Assembly (NCBI RefSeq): GCF_000497045.1 | Contig: NW_015961960.1 | Span: forward strand, 64,853 to 128,852 | DNA length: 64,000 nucleotides | Reading direction: 5' to 3' | From: Kalmanozyma brasiliensis GHG001 | Taxonomy: Eukaryota > Basidiomycota > Ustilaginomycetes > Ustilaginales | Shown here: piece by piece, positions 1 through 9,804 of the stretch | Layout of the letters: each line of letters begins with the position of its first letter | Numbering within the stretch: position 1 is the first letter of the stretch | Notes under the pieces: generated by a model | What the model was told of the DNA's origin: nothing | Seen by the model: the letters and a program-made list of their open reading frames with translations, nothing else | Databases searched by the model: none | Program-made: the position numbers and the translations under genes

Positions 1-1325
1 TCCTTGTTCTTGATCGACTCAAACTTGTTGACAACAATGAAGACAAATGCCTTGTCGTGTGAGGCGTTCCACAGGAACTCCTTGGCGGAAAGGGTAAAAT
101 GGTTCTCGGCGCTGACAACAAAGACGACAACGTCGATCTCCTCCTGACGAGCGAATAGAGCGGTGGTCTTGAGGCTGTCGCGGTTGAGACCGGGAGCGTC
201 GATGAGGGCAATGTCGACGATGCCGTTCTTGAGCAGAGAGTCTTGGGTGGCGCGAGTGTCGTGAGCGTAGCACTTGAGGATGGGTGCATCCTCTGGCGAG
301 ACCTCTTCGGCCTCAGCAACGATCTGCTCGACTTCCTCGAGTGTGTGACGTGTGAATGTCGAGTCGTCCTGCGAAGAGTACTTGACGCCCTGCTTGAGCA
401 TGTGAACTTCTTCGACGTTGCCGTTGAGTTCGGAAGCGTCGAGCACCTCGCAAAAGACGGTGGTGCAGGGTTGCTGGTCGGTGGGCATGAGGGGTCGGCG
501 GAGCAATGCATTGACAAAGGTGGACTTGCCTGCATTGAGATCACCCGTGACGAGCACCTTGGACTGCGTGTCGGACAGACGCTGCTTTAGGTTCTCAAGA
601 TGGCGCTCGGACTTCTCCATCCTGCCGTCAAGCAGCTGCGCTACGGAGGATCGCTCTAGCGAACGCATAAGAGCCTGAGGGTTGACCGCGACGGATCCAA
701 CACGAAGGTCAAGTTTGAGTACCGACATGTCTGTCGACTCGTCGGATTCATCATCGTTCTGACTCTGTTGATTGGTGAGGGCGTTACGAGCTGGTGTGCT
801 GGGCAAGCTAGCGTGACCACCCGTGGTGTTCAAGCGCATGAAAGCGGGTGGCATGGGACGGTGAGCGCTGTCGACCGAAGAAGTGTGCAGGTTGGCGTCG
901 GCTTCTTCGAGGCTGTGCTGGGAGTTGGAGTGCGAGCGCTTGTGGGACTGACTTGATGAGCTGGCTTTGTGGGCGTCATCGGCAGCAGCGTAGTGGATCA
1001 AGCGCTTGTTCTTGTTGAAGTCGCGCAGGTCGGCAAGGAGCGTGCTGGTGGTGTCAATGGTGCCCAGTAGCTTGTCACGAGATTCTTCAAACTCGGATGT
1101 GTGTTGGGCGAAGGCCTGCTGTGCATCCTGCTGAGCACGAGCTTGGTCGATGTGGCGCGGTTTGGACTGGAAGAGTTGACCGCCGTCGGTTGCGGTCGAA
1201 TTGGAGGCGGGTGTGGAAGGCGACGCGACGGTGAGGTTATGCGAGGCCGAGTCGTTCCAGGTCTGTGATCGCAGGACCTTTTTGACAGGGGTGGCGTACT
1301 GCTGTGATGTGTTGTTGTCCGTCAT
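1..1325 (-). CDS. fzo1: Mitofusin-type dynamin GTPase, N-terminal part (runs off left edge)
   Basis: Outer mitochondrial membrane GTPase that drives mitochondrial fusion. The reading frame opens at an ATG on the minus strand at 1325 and stays open for 441 codons to the window edge, so only the N-terminal part is present. Visible GTPase motifs are the P-loop GDLNAGKST (residues about 261-269), a switch-region TT in QPCTTVF, DAPG (376-379) and NKFE (433-436), each in the spacing expected for a dynamin-superfamily G domain. The first 200 residues are Ser/Asn-rich with a helical stretch near residues 50-110. The GDLNAGKST loop and the following NALLRR sequence are what I recognise as Fzo1 rather than Dnm1 or Vps1. 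The two transmembrane segments and C-terminal coiled coil would lie outside the window. No intron is seen in the visible part. Confidence 0.88.
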   Translation of the reverse strand, partial: MTDNNTSQQYATPVKKVLRSQTWNDSASHNLTVASPSTPASNSTATDGGQLFQSKPRHIDQARAQQDAQQAFAQHTSEFEESRDKLLGTIDTTSTLLADLRDFNKNKRLIHYAAADDAHKASSSSQSHKRSHSNSQHSLEEADANLHTSSVDSAHRPMPPAFMRLNTTGGHASLPSTPARNALTNQQSQNDDESDESTDMSVLKLDLRVGSVAVNPQALMRSLERSSVAQLLDGRMEKSERHLENLKQRLSDTQSKVLVTGDLNAGKSTFVNALLRRPLMPTDQQPCTTVFCEVLDASELNGNVEEVHMLKQGVKYSSQDDSTFTRHTLEEVEQIVAEAEEVSPEDAPILKCYAHDTRATQDSLLKNGIVDIALIDAPGLNRDSLKTTALFARQEEIDVVVFVVSAENHFTLSAKEFLWNASHDKAFVFIVVNKFESIKNK

Positions 1326-1959
1326 GGTGAACTAGAGTGCGAATTTCCGGCCGAAGACGGTAGGTTGTGTGGAGTGTCAGCTTTTGAGGAGGTGCTGCCT
1401 GGTTCCTGGCTGATGCCGAGTGGATGCTATGAATCAGATGTGGATGGTGCACATGACAGAGCCATGTAAGAGGGACCGGTAAAGGAAGGTATGTTGATTA
1501 TGAAGGAGGAGGTTAAGAGGTGGTGTGAAAGGCAAAGATGAGTTGAAATGACGAAGTGAGCCAGCTGAGCGCGATCTTGGAGGCAAACCTCACCCAAATC
1601 CAAACTGAGGCAATCACGAATCCTGCCGAGCTGTTGCTCAGCAAATTGACTCGGCCGTCAAGGTGTTGGTGTTCCAAAACATCTACAAACTTGGCAGCAG
1701 CCCAGCTCAAGAGGGTCACTTGACCGCTGATGTTGCCGCTACGCATTTTTGCAAACTTGAGGATACAAGGGGTCTAACAAAATACGAAAAATTCAGCAGC
1801 CTCGTTCCTCACCTTCATCGACACAGCCGGGTGTGATGGCAAGGAGGCCTTCATACAAGGCAGGAGCACAGGCATCGTGACGGTTCAAAACGGCTCGTGT
1901 TGCATCATGCGTTGCGTGCCAAGACAGAAAGAGGTTGCTTGCATTGAGTATGCCGCCGT
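1326..1959. other. Intergenic stretch between fzo1 and the ABM gene
   Basis: This is the 5' side of fzo1 and the 3' side of the ABM gene, both on the minus strand. It holds one ATG-started minus-strand frame of 77 codons (1513-1746) with a hydrophobic stretch around VIASVWIWV and a purine-rich context before the ATG. I cannot match it to any family and do not call it a gene. Otherwise I see no RNA gene or repeat. Confidence 0.4.
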
Positions 1960-2535
1960 TTACACGTAGTCGAAGAACTTCATGTCGACCTTGTTGGTGA
2001 GGTCCTTGGCCTGACCCATGAGAGCCTGGAAGTCCTCACCGGCACGGTGCTTGCTAGTAGCGACGTCGCTCCCCTTGTTATCGTATTGCTCTGTTGGTGC
2101 AGGAAAGCAAAAATGATGCGTAGAGATGAAGCAGGGGAGGTCAGCAAGCACGTCTGGCGAGCAGGAGGAGATGCCTCTTTGGCGAAGCAGCTGGGTGCAG
2201 TCGTCACACTTACCAAAGACAATGATGGTGTTGGGGTCATCGCGGCTGCGGCCAGGAACGTAGCCGTGGCAGTCGGGCTCCTCGTCCGAGTTGGCGCGAG
2301 CAGCCACCTTCTTGAGCAGCTCGACGATCTTGTCAGCCTCGGAAGCACCCTTGGCCTCGATGCTGAAGGGAATAGATGGTTCGAGGAAGTTTCGCAGAAT
2401 GTGTCGATGTCGCGGCCAAGGGCAGAAAGATATCGGGTTGGTCAGTGACAATGTCGATTGCGGCTTTTGTTGGCTCGAGAGGAGGCAAGATACTTACGTG
2501 ACCCACAGCATGAACTTTCCGGTAGGAGCAGACAT
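1960..2535 (-). CDS. ABM (antibiotic biosynthesis monooxygenase) fold protein, three exons
   Basis: Small single-domain protein of the ABM dimeric alpha/beta-barrel superfamily, whose members are cofactor-free oxygenases or redox/stress proteins; the substrate cannot be told. Minus-strand exons are 2535-2498, 2362-2214 and 2090-1960, with GTAAGT donors for both introns and acceptors ending CAG. The spliced product of about 105 residues begins MSAPTGKFMLWVTIEAKG and ends MKFFDYV. The pattern is typical of the family: a first strand (FMLWVTIEAKG), a helix after it (DKIVELLKKVAARA), an NTIIVFEQYDN strand, then a helix (HRAGEDFQALMGQAKDL) and a closing strand. Splicing restores a continuous VFEQYDN, a hallmark segment of ABM proteins, which supports intron 2. 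It shares a divergent promoter region with the PQ-loop gene. Confidence is high for the fold, low for any activity. Confidence 0.8.
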
Positions 2536-3219
2536 GTTTGAGATTGTTATCGTGTTGGTTGGGTGGTTGGTGGTACGAACGCAAGAGGGGTGGGAAGGAT
2601 CAAAAAGAAGTTGCGAAGGGTCACGCACTTGTCACCACGCACAGATGCCTCGTTTGGTTGGGCCGGCTGTCAGTCCGACGGTTAGCAGGCTCGCTTTTGA
2701 TAGCCGGAAGCTCTGAGCCGTTGAGTAGCCGAACCAGCCAGCAAAAGTGGCCGTGGAGGAACTAAGTGAGATCTAACATTGTTTTCAATAAATCGAAGAT
2801 ATGCAGGACGACGACGCGCTGCATGTCGTCCGCCCACCATCCAACCACCGGTGGGGCTGAAACGGCATCGATCCGGCGTTGCCGTCGGTCCCACACTCCA
2901 GACTCTCAGATCATCTCTATCACGCGGAGCGGACGTATGCAGTCCACCTGTTCCCGCCGACTATTTGGGCGCAAATGTCTTCCGTAGGTGATACGAGTAT
3001 GGAGAACGAAAGTCGCCGAGTCAGAGCTGCCAAAGTGAATTCGAACTTGACCCGAAAAAAGTGATTTTTAGAGTGAAATTTTGGCGCTGTGATTGGGCGA
3101 GAAGAGTCTTTATCCGCTGCAATTCCACGCTCTGACTCGCATTCGCTGTTGGAAAGATCGACAAAGGATCCCTGTTCACGCTCGATATCTTGTCACTTGG
3201 TCACCATCATCGACACACA
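2536..3219. promoter_or_regulatory. Divergent promoter region, ABM gene and PQ-loop gene
   Basis: 684 bp between two start codons that point away from each other. There is an inverted CCAAT pentamer in TGATTGGGCG near 3091-3096. No clear TATA box or gene was found. The short frames here are not convincing. Confidence 0.35.
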
Positions 3220-4632
3220 ATGCCTTCGTATCGCACATCGAAAGCGCTCGGCCTGCTTATGGTCGCAGCCTCGTTCCTCCTTCTCGCCACACTCGCTACG
3301 GCACAAGACTCTTCATTGATACCCGACTCGAGTGCTTCGCTATCAAGCAAGAAACACCATAAGCATCACAAGCATGAGGACGCCGAAAAGCACCGTCTCG
3401 AGGAATGGAGCAGCATCATGGGCTGGTGAGTCCTTCCAAGCCGTCTCAAGATCCTTGTCTTACTGTGTCATGACTGACAATGCCCTTCTCCTTCTGTCCA
3501 ACGTGCTTGCCGCCCTGTTCTCATCCTGCTGCTGAATAGGGTATCGTAAGTAACACTCTCACGATACAGCTACGTCGGATCTCGTCTTCTGCCTTCGCCA
3601 ACAACCAGCTAAGTCACAATCACCTTTATTTCATCCTCTTCTCTCTACCATCGTATCCTTGAACCATCACAGGATCGCTTGCTGGGTAATTGTCTATTCG
3701 CCGTACGTGTCTTCTCCAAACCCCTCTTTCTAAACCTCGTCCTCTCTTCTTTCGTTTGCCGAACATCTTCCTTACATCGTCTCCAGGTCTTGCCCTCTTT
3801 CAGTCAAATGCATCAAAACTACATCTCCAAGTCCGCAGAAGGTCTCTCGATCACTTTTGTCGTCATCTGGCTGGCCGGTGACGCCCTCAACGCTGCCGGA
3901 GCGTGGTTCCAGGGTCTTCTCTGGACGATGATCATCCTTGCGCTCTACTACTGCGCATGCGATTGCGTCCTCATCTTCCAATACTGGTATTACCGCAAGT
4001 ACTACCACCGCGGTGTCAAGATCTCGACCATCTCCGCTTCCCTCGAAGCCAACGAGCGCACGCCTCTCATCGCCGATGGCGCGGTCATCGACGACGATCT
4101 CTCCTCCAAGGACGATGACGAGGACGAGTCGTCCATCCGCAGCCAGATCATCATGCACACCCTCGCCGCTCTTCTGGTCGTAGCGACGGGCGTGGCAGCA
4201 TGGTGGGTCGCCGAGCACCACTACGGCAGCGACGACGACATCTCCCACCCTGCACCGACACCAGAGCCCGTCGGCTGGAGGTGGGATGCGCAGGTGGCAG
4301 GCTGGCTCTCGGCCCTTCTCTACCTCTCCTCTCGCGTACCACAGATCATCAAGAATCGCACCACCAAATGCGAAGGTCTCTCGCTCGCACTCTTCGTCTT
4401 CGCGGTGGCCGGCAACCTCACCTACGTCGCGAGCATCCTCCTCAAGAGCACAAAGCACGACTACCTCGTCGAATCCTTCTCCTGGCTCGTCGGCAGTCTC
4501 GGCACCGTCTTCTTGGACTTCATTGTGCTCGGTCAGTTCATCCACTACCGCAAGGCGAGGAAGGAGATTCACCGCTTGAGGCGGTCCAGCATCGCACACC
4601 AGGAAAGGCCGCGTGTTACACCACAGGCATAG
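3220..4632 (+). CDS. Vacuolar PQ-loop transporter (Ypq/Rtc2 type), four exons with a 6-nt micro-exon
   Basis: PQ-loop family protein; yeast members export cationic amino acids from the vacuole. Exons are 3220-3425, 3540-3545, 3673-3702 and 3804-4632, giving 356 residues. Splicing through a 6-nt second exon yields GWVSIACWVIVYSPQMHQNY, which aligns with the first PQ-loop helix of yeast Ypq1, so the micro-exon is well supported. The first PQ pair is at about residues 81-82, the second (RVPQIIKN) at about 260-261, each followed by the family's KSAEGLS or KCEGLSL segment. Six to seven hydrophobic segments are visible. An acidic dileucine signal ERTPLI (about 165-170) fits AP-3 sorting to the vacuole. 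Residues 1-29 form a hydrophobic signal-like leader, followed by a His/Lys-rich stretch, an extra N-terminus compared with yeast. It converges on the SARAF-like gene with 46 bp between stops. Confidence 0.87.
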
Positions 4633-4678
4633 TTTCACGAAGCCGAGGGGTGGTATAGCAAAACTATATAGATACATT

Positions 4679-5605
4679 TCATCGATTTCGAGTGCCTCCA
4701 AAGCCCGTGGTTTCCCTCATACCGCCGAAAGATGAGCTTGAGCCAACTCCCCTGTCATCGTCGTCCCAGCCTCTTCTTCTTGCGCCGCCGCCATATCCAA
4801 GATTGAAGCTCGCTTGTGGTGGCTCGTAGTGTCTGTGGCGCGAGTTGGCGGCAGCGTGGCCGGCGAGACCGCCCACGCCGAGGCCTGTCCAGAAGCCTGG
4901 TCTCCATCCTGACGAGCTCGAGTCGGGGTCGGGTTTGGGTGTGTATGGTGGTGGTGGGTTGTATGGGCCTGTTCCTGGCCACCAGCCTCCGCCTCCGCCG
5001 CCACCTCCTCTTCCTCCACCGGTGTTTGCCCCGCTATCTCCCCTGATGGCTCTGACAAGTCCGATGACGATGAAGGCGAGTATGCCCAGGAACACGATCC
5101 AGAACAGCCCTTCAACTAGCGCCTCTCCCCACCTCGATCTCCCGTTGGGTGTGTAGCTGCGCCATGGGTCGTCTGCGCCCACACCACTCGGCAGGAGGGT
5201 GTACTCCAACGCACAGCTGTCCTTGAGCACCCACGGGTCGTCGCTGTAGTCGTACCCTTCGCAGGAGACCTCGACGCGACCCATGCGCATGGTGCGTGGC
5301 AGGTCGGCGTGGCACTTCCACTGCTCGTTGCCCATCGACTGGCACTGCACCACGTCCGGCTGGTAGCGCTGGCAGGGAGACCCCACGCATGTGAGTTGCG
5401 GGAGTGGAGATGTGCGCCGATAGGCGGTGCGCTTGTCCGAGTAGAACGTGAGAGTCTTGAGAGAGTCCATGCGAATGCGGCGGCCGGCACCGTAGTAGGG
5501 CGCATTGGGCTGGTAGGCCGAGGTGGGGCTAAGCAAGAGGAGCGCGGCGAGCAAGGCGCTGGCCAGCACGCCGAGGAATGGAGCTTTCTTCTTCATCGCT
5601 GCCAT
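4679..5605 (-). CDS. SARAF-like ER membrane protein (TMEM66 family)
   Basis: Homologue of the store-operated calcium entry-associated regulatory factor, an ER membrane protein that in animals damps calcium entry. The 308-residue protein has a signal peptide (1-30, ending SPTSA), a luminal domain with the family's signature TLTFYSDKRTAYRRTSPLP, six cysteines at about 73, 78, 88, 98, 115 and 131 suited to disulfides, and one membrane span at about 164-187. The cytosolic tail is rich in Gly, Pro and Ser (a poly-Gly run near 195-207, then PPPPYTPKP), as in animal SARAF. The start is the first ATG of MAAMKKK just ahead of the hydrophobic core. No intron. Family assignment is firm; a role in calcium control in this fungus is inference, since canonical STIM/Orai partners are not generally described from yeasts and smuts. 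Confidence 0.88.
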   Translation of the reverse strand: MAAMKKKAPFLGVLASALLAALLLLSPTSAYQPNAPYYGAGRRIRMDSLKTLTFYSDKRTAYRRTSPLPQLTCVGSPCQRYQPDVVQCQSMGNEQWKCHADLPRTMRMGRVEVSCEGYDYSDDPWVLKDSCALEYTLLPSGVGADDPWRSYTPNGRSRWGEALVEGLFWIVFLGILAFIVIGLVRAIRGDSGANTGGGRGGGGGGGGWWPGTGPYNPPPPYTPKPDPDSSSSGWRPGFWTGLGVGGLAGHAAANSRHRHYEPPQASFNLGYGGGARRRGWDDDDRGVGSSSSFGGMRETTGFGGTRNR

Positions 5606-5822
5606 CGCTATGTGAGCTTGTCAGCTACGATGGCATCCCTGATGGTGTGTCAGAAGGGACAAGAGAGAGAGAGAGGCTAAGCTTGAACGCTGGTTATGCA
5701 GGGTCAAGGTGACGTGGAAGTCTTAATTTTTCAGGCTGCTGCGCCTCCACAACTCTCTGAAACACACACGGCGGTTTAAAAGCATTTGGTCTACTGTGAA
5801 CATAATTCAATATCCTCATCGA

Positions 5823-8800
5823 CTACAGGTGAGGATTGCTGACCATAACCTTCCTCAGCTTGTACGTCGCCGTCCTATCTCCGAGCACATCTATGACGAC
5901 CTTCGCCAGCCAGTCTCTCGTCTCTGCGGGGTCGAGAACGGTATCGATCTCTGCCATACTGGCCACGTTGATCGCGCGTCCATTCCTGTACAGCCCTTCT
6001 ACCGCTTTGTCTGCGACCTTCTTGCGCTGCGCCTCATCCTCGATCTGCGCCAGCTGCTTCTTCATGCTCAGCTGTACAGCGCCCTCGAGCGACATGGGTC
6101 CGAGACTTCCGGCCGGCCACGAGGCGCAGATCGAGTTGCTGAGCGTGCTGCCGCCGAGCATGGCTTGAGCGCCCAAACCGAAGGCTCGGCGGAGGACGAG
6201 GCCGACGACGCGGCCGCCGGACTGCGTGAACTCGGCAGCGGCGGTGAACCAGTCGCCAAACGTACGGAATGATCCACCTGCAGTAGAGGTGCGTTCGAAC
6301 TCGGGACCGACCATGAAGCCAGGCGTGTCGCAGAGGCTGATCAGGTGCGTCGCCCGAGTGCGGGCCAGCAGCTTGAGCAGACGGACGGCTTTGAGGGCTG
6401 CGTTGATGTCGATGGCTCCACCGAGCGGCGAGGTTGGATCGTTGGCGAGGATGGCAACGGATTGACCTTTGATGCGCGCGAAGCCGGTGATCATGCCCTT
6501 GCCCCAGTCGGGTGCCAGCTCGACAAAGGACGAGTCGTCCACGAGAAGCGAGATGACCCGTCGCATGTCGAATGCTCTTCGTCGCTCTTCCACCGAGGGT
6601 AGACACGTTCGGAGAAGTTTGACGTCCTGTGAGTAGACCCACTGACGTTCGGCCAGTCGAGGTTGCGTGAAGTGGCCGACAACCTTTCGGGCGATCGCTG
6701 CAGCGGCGTCTTCATCTGCCACAACGATGTCGACGCCTCCGGTGTCGGCGTGGATCGATGTGGGTCCGATCTCGTCCGATTCGAAGATACCCAGTCCGCC
6801 TGCTTCGATCATCGCCTTGCCACCCATACCGATGGACGTCTTGCCTGCCTTGTTCGCTCCACCTGCCAGAGAAGCATTGCCACCACGCGTAGCGATGACC
6901 ACATCACATGTACCCAACAGTGCCGCATTGCCTGCGAACACGTATCCGTTCGCCACGCCGACCACGGGGATGCCTTGCGCCCGGACCTGGCCCATCAACG
7001 CGAAGCTCGGGGTCATCAGCCCGGATGCTGTTGGGAAGTCCGTATCGCCCGGTCGACCACCTCCGCCTTCAGCATACAGCACCAGTGGCGCCGGATGCGA
7101 CAATACGGCTGTCAGGATCCGATCCAGCTTCAAATGGTGGAAGTACCCTTGCGTACCAGCCAAGACCAGGTAGTCGCCCATGATGAGTCCGACCGTGTGC
7201 GCGTCGATGCGACCGAAACCAGTGACGATGCCGTCGCCGCTGGTACGGGCGATGAGATCTTCGGGTGAGTACCGCTTCCTCTGCGCTGCGGTAACCAGAC
7301 CGCCGTATTCGAGGAACGAGTCAGGATCGAGCAGCATGCTGAGATTCTCGCGGACGGTGCGGAAGCCACGAGCGTGACGCTTGGTGACGGCGGCTATACG
7401 ACCTGCATCGGAGATGGCCAGACGACGCTGTTGAAGCTCCTTAAGCTCGGGACGGGCGACTTCGGGATCTTCCGCTGGTTCAACTGCTGCTGCTACTGAT
7501 GAGCTCGCGCTGTCGGCCGAGCTGTCCTGGGCGTCGGAGGTATCGAAAACGATCAGAACATCCGACGAGTTGACTACGCCTCCTTGCTGGACAAGGATCT
7601 TGTGTACGACGCCGCCGGCGCATGCAGCATCTGCTCGCACGACGTGCTCCATCTTCATCGCCTCCAGCACCGCCAGCTCTTGACCCAGTGCGATCTTGTC
7701 ACCCTCCTGGACCGACAGCTTGACGACGAGGCCGCTGAGGTGCGAGCGGATGGCGTGCTTGCCCTGCTCCTCCTTCCAATCTTCCTTCTGACCTGTTGCA
7801 TCGCTCGACGCTGCTCCCGTGCCGCCTTTCTGCCTTGCATCGATCTCGGCCTGGAATCGACTCGAGTCTTGCAAGAAGCGTTTGAAACCAGACTGCACTG
7901 TGTGGATGTGCTGCCTGCCCCGCTGGACGCCTTCATCGCTCAGCAAGGCCAACAGGAAGGGCAGATTCGTTCGAACTCCACCGATCGTCGTGTCGTGCAA
8001 GGCTCTCCTTGCTGCGTCGACCGCCGAGCCGTACGTCGGTGCAGTGACGATGACCTTGGCCAGCAAGCTGTCGAAGAGCGGATTGACCTTGTACTGCCCC
8101 AAAGTTGGATGCGGTGCATGTGCGGCCGTCTCGATGCGCACATATCCGCCTACGGGCCAGATCAACGACGAGATGGCCCCCGCCTCTGGATGCGTTTCGT
8201 CCGTCTCGCCTCTAAACGACTCGGCGTTGACGCGCAACTGGATCGCCGTCTTTGTTGAGAAGGGTGCTGCTGCATCGCCTTGCATACCCAGTTGCGGCAG
8301 GGTGTGTCCGAGACCCACGAGCAGTTGAAGGGCGACGAGGTCGTGACCCGTGACATTCTCCGTGATGGTGTGCTCGACTTGGATCCTCGGATTTGCCTCC
8401 ATGAAGTAGAACCTCTCTGCCTCCGGCTCGACGAGGAACTCGATCGTTGCGAGACTTCGCAGGTTGACCGCTTTGGCCAGACGAAGTGCTGCATCGAGCA
8501 TGCGCTTTCGAAGAGCGCCGGGGAGGTGAGGAGCAGGTGCGATCTCGATGAGCTTCTGATTACGTCGTTGGAGCGAGCATTCGCGGTCCCAAAAGTGACA
8601 GACCCCTCCGCGACCGTCTCCCAGCACTTGCACCTCGACGTGCTTGGCATTGACCAAGAAGCGCTCTGCGTAGACAGTTCCATCCCCGAAAGAAGCCGCG
8701 GCTTCGCGGGAGCACGATTCGTATGCTTCCTGGACCACTTTGTGCGTTTCTGTTGGGTTGGTTGGGATGGTGACCACCCGGATGCCACGACCACCGCCGC

Positions 8801-9320
8801 CGTTGGCCGCTTTGAGGATGATCCTCGATCCAGCGGAAACGCCCTTCGCGAACGTCAAGATGTCATTTAGCGCTGTGGCGGAAGACGTGCTGCCCTTGGT
8901 GCCCTCGAGCACAGGTACGTCGACGCTATTCGCCAGCTCGCGCGCAACGACCTTATCGCCCAGCCTCGCGAGCTGCTGCTCGGTCGGTCCCAGGAATACT
9001 AGCCCCTTACTCTCGCATAGACCCGCAAACTCGGCATCTTCCGATAGAAAGCCGTACCCCGGTGCAACACCCCAGCAGCCCGACTGAAGAGCCGCGTCGA
9101 CAATAGCCTGCTTGTCGAGGTAGGCACGAGGCCCCTCGCTAGCGAGTTGATGCGAAAGGGTCGCCAACGAGACGTGCACTGCGTTGGCTTCCGAGGGTGT
9201 GTAGATGGCAACGGTCTCGATGGAAGGTGTCGAAGGGGAGAGCGGGAAGAGCTGATAGGTGCGGACGAGACGACAGGCGATCTCGCCGCGGTTGGCGATG
9301 AGGATGCGGCGCGGTTGCAT
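5823..9320 (-). CDS. Single-chain biotin-dependent acyl-CoA carboxylase (BC-BCCP-CT)
   Basis: One uninterrupted frame of 1165 residues holding all parts of an acyl-CoA carboxylase. The biotin carboxylase domain (1 to about 460) opens with RRILIANRGEIACRL, has the ATP-grasp glycine loop NGGGGRGI (about 173-180) and the EANPRIQVEH segment (about 308-317). A biotinyl domain (about 525-592) carries EAMKMEHVV with biotinylated lysine near residue 556. The rest (about 650-1165) is a fused carboxyltransferase with both N and C crotonase-like halves (for example LVLYAEGGGGRPGD and GGAIDINAALKA). The spacing between BC and BCCP is short, so a full BT domain as in MCC or PCC alpha is not obvious. The layout matches the single-polypeptide long-chain acyl-CoA carboxylases of bacteria rather than eukaryotic ACC1 (over 2000 residues) or two-subunit MCC. 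Substrate cannot be read from sequence. No clear mitochondrial presequence. Confidence 0.85.
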   Translation of the reverse strand: MQPRRILIANRGEIACRLVRTYQLFPLSPSTPSIETVAIYTPSEANAVHVSLATLSHQLASEGPRAYLDKQAIVDAALQSGCWGVAPGYGFLSEDAEFAGLCESKGLVFLGPTEQQLARLGDKVVARELANSVDVPVLEGTKGSTSSATALNDILTFAKGVSAGSRIILKAANGGGGRGIRVVTIPTNPTETHKVVQEAYESCSREAAASFGDGTVYAERFLVNAKHVEVQVLGDGRGGVCHFWDRECSLQRRNQKLIEIAPAPHLPGALRKRMLDAALRLAKAVNLRSLATIEFLVEPEAERFYFMEANPRIQVEHTITENVTGHDLVALQLLVGLGHTLPQLGMQGDAAAPFSTKTAIQLRVNAESFRGETDETHPEAGAISSLIWPVGGYVRIETAAHAPHPTLGQYKVNPLFDSLLAKVIVTAPTYGSAVDAARRALHDTTIGGVRTNLPFLLALLSDEGVQRGRQHIHTVQSGFKRFLQDSSRFQAEIDARQKGGTGAASSDATGQKEDWKEEQGKHAIRSHLSGLVVKLSVQEGDKIALGQELAVLEAMKMEHVVRADAACAGGVVHKILVQQGGVVNSSDVLIVFDTSDAQDSSADSASSSVAAAVEPAEDPEVARPELKELQQRRLAISDAGRIAAVTKRHARGFRTVRENLSMLLDPDSFLEYGGLVTAAQRKRYSPEDLIARTSGDGIVTGFGRIDAHTVGLIMGDYLVLAGTQGYFHHLKLDRILTAVLSHPAPLVLYAEGGGGRPGDTDFPTASGLMTPSFALMGQVRAQGIPVVGVANGYVFAGNAALLGTCDVVIATRGGNASLAGGANKAGKTSIGMGGKAMIEAGGLGIFESDEIGPTSIHADTGGVDIVVADEDAAAAIARKVVGHFTQPRLAERQWVYSQDVKLLRTCLPSVEERRRAFDMRRVISLLVDDSSFVELAPDWGKGMITGFARIKGQSVAILANDPTSPLGGAIDINAALKAVRLLKLLARTRATHLISLCDTPGFMVGPEFERTSTAGGSFRTFGDWFTAAAEFTQSGGRVVGLVLRRAFGLGAQAMLGGSTLSNSICASWPAGSLGPMSLEGAVQLSMKKQLAQIEDEAQRKKVADKAVEGLYRNGRAINVASMAEIDTVLDPAETRDWLAKVVIDVLGDRTATYKLRKVMVSNPHL

Positions 9321-9804
9321 CGTGACGCTTCCTCTGGTTGGGATGTCAATGCGAGAGTCCGATGCCGGCTGAGAAATTGGGCACAGCGTTATATGGCCTA
9401 GGGGGTGGGGTGTCTATGAGGGACGAGTGGGTCGAGAACAATGACGCGAAGAATGTGGGGTCTGGGCACCCCGGATAGCGTGTGGTAGCCGGTTAGCCGG
9501 AACCAACACGAAGCGAATTCGGATAGCGGAGTGCGGATCACGGCCAAGATTTCGCTGCGCCTCCACCATGCCAAAAAAAAGTATGGGCTGCATTCTTCCG
9601 ACGAACATCACACGTTAAGGTTCAGCCCTCGACAAGTCACAGGACTCCCTCTCTACAATCACAATGTGTCGAAAACTCAGCCATCGGGTCAGATGAGAGA
9701 ATGCAAAGCGCGTTCGCGACTCGCAGCTGCGCCTCTTCTCTTCTTACCTTCATCCGATATCGGACTTAGCTTGCTCGTGGCCATACGAGACAACGACAGT
9801 CAAC
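9321..9804. promoter_or_regulatory. Divergent promoter region, carboxylase and DCAF4-like gene
   Basis: 484 bp between two diverging start codons. A G-rich run lies near 9398-9412 (CTAGGGGGTGGGG). No TATA box, RNA gene or repeat that I can support. Confidence 0.35.

Noticed and set aside
1513..1746. Minus-strand frame of 77 codons with a hydrophobic segment
   Set aside because: Good ATG context but no family match and mixed codon bias; noted in the intergenic entry, not called.
3772..4701. Minus-strand frame of 309 codons opposite the PQ-loop gene
   Set aside because: Antisense shadow of a GC3-rich exon; the sense strand has clear PQ-loop homology.
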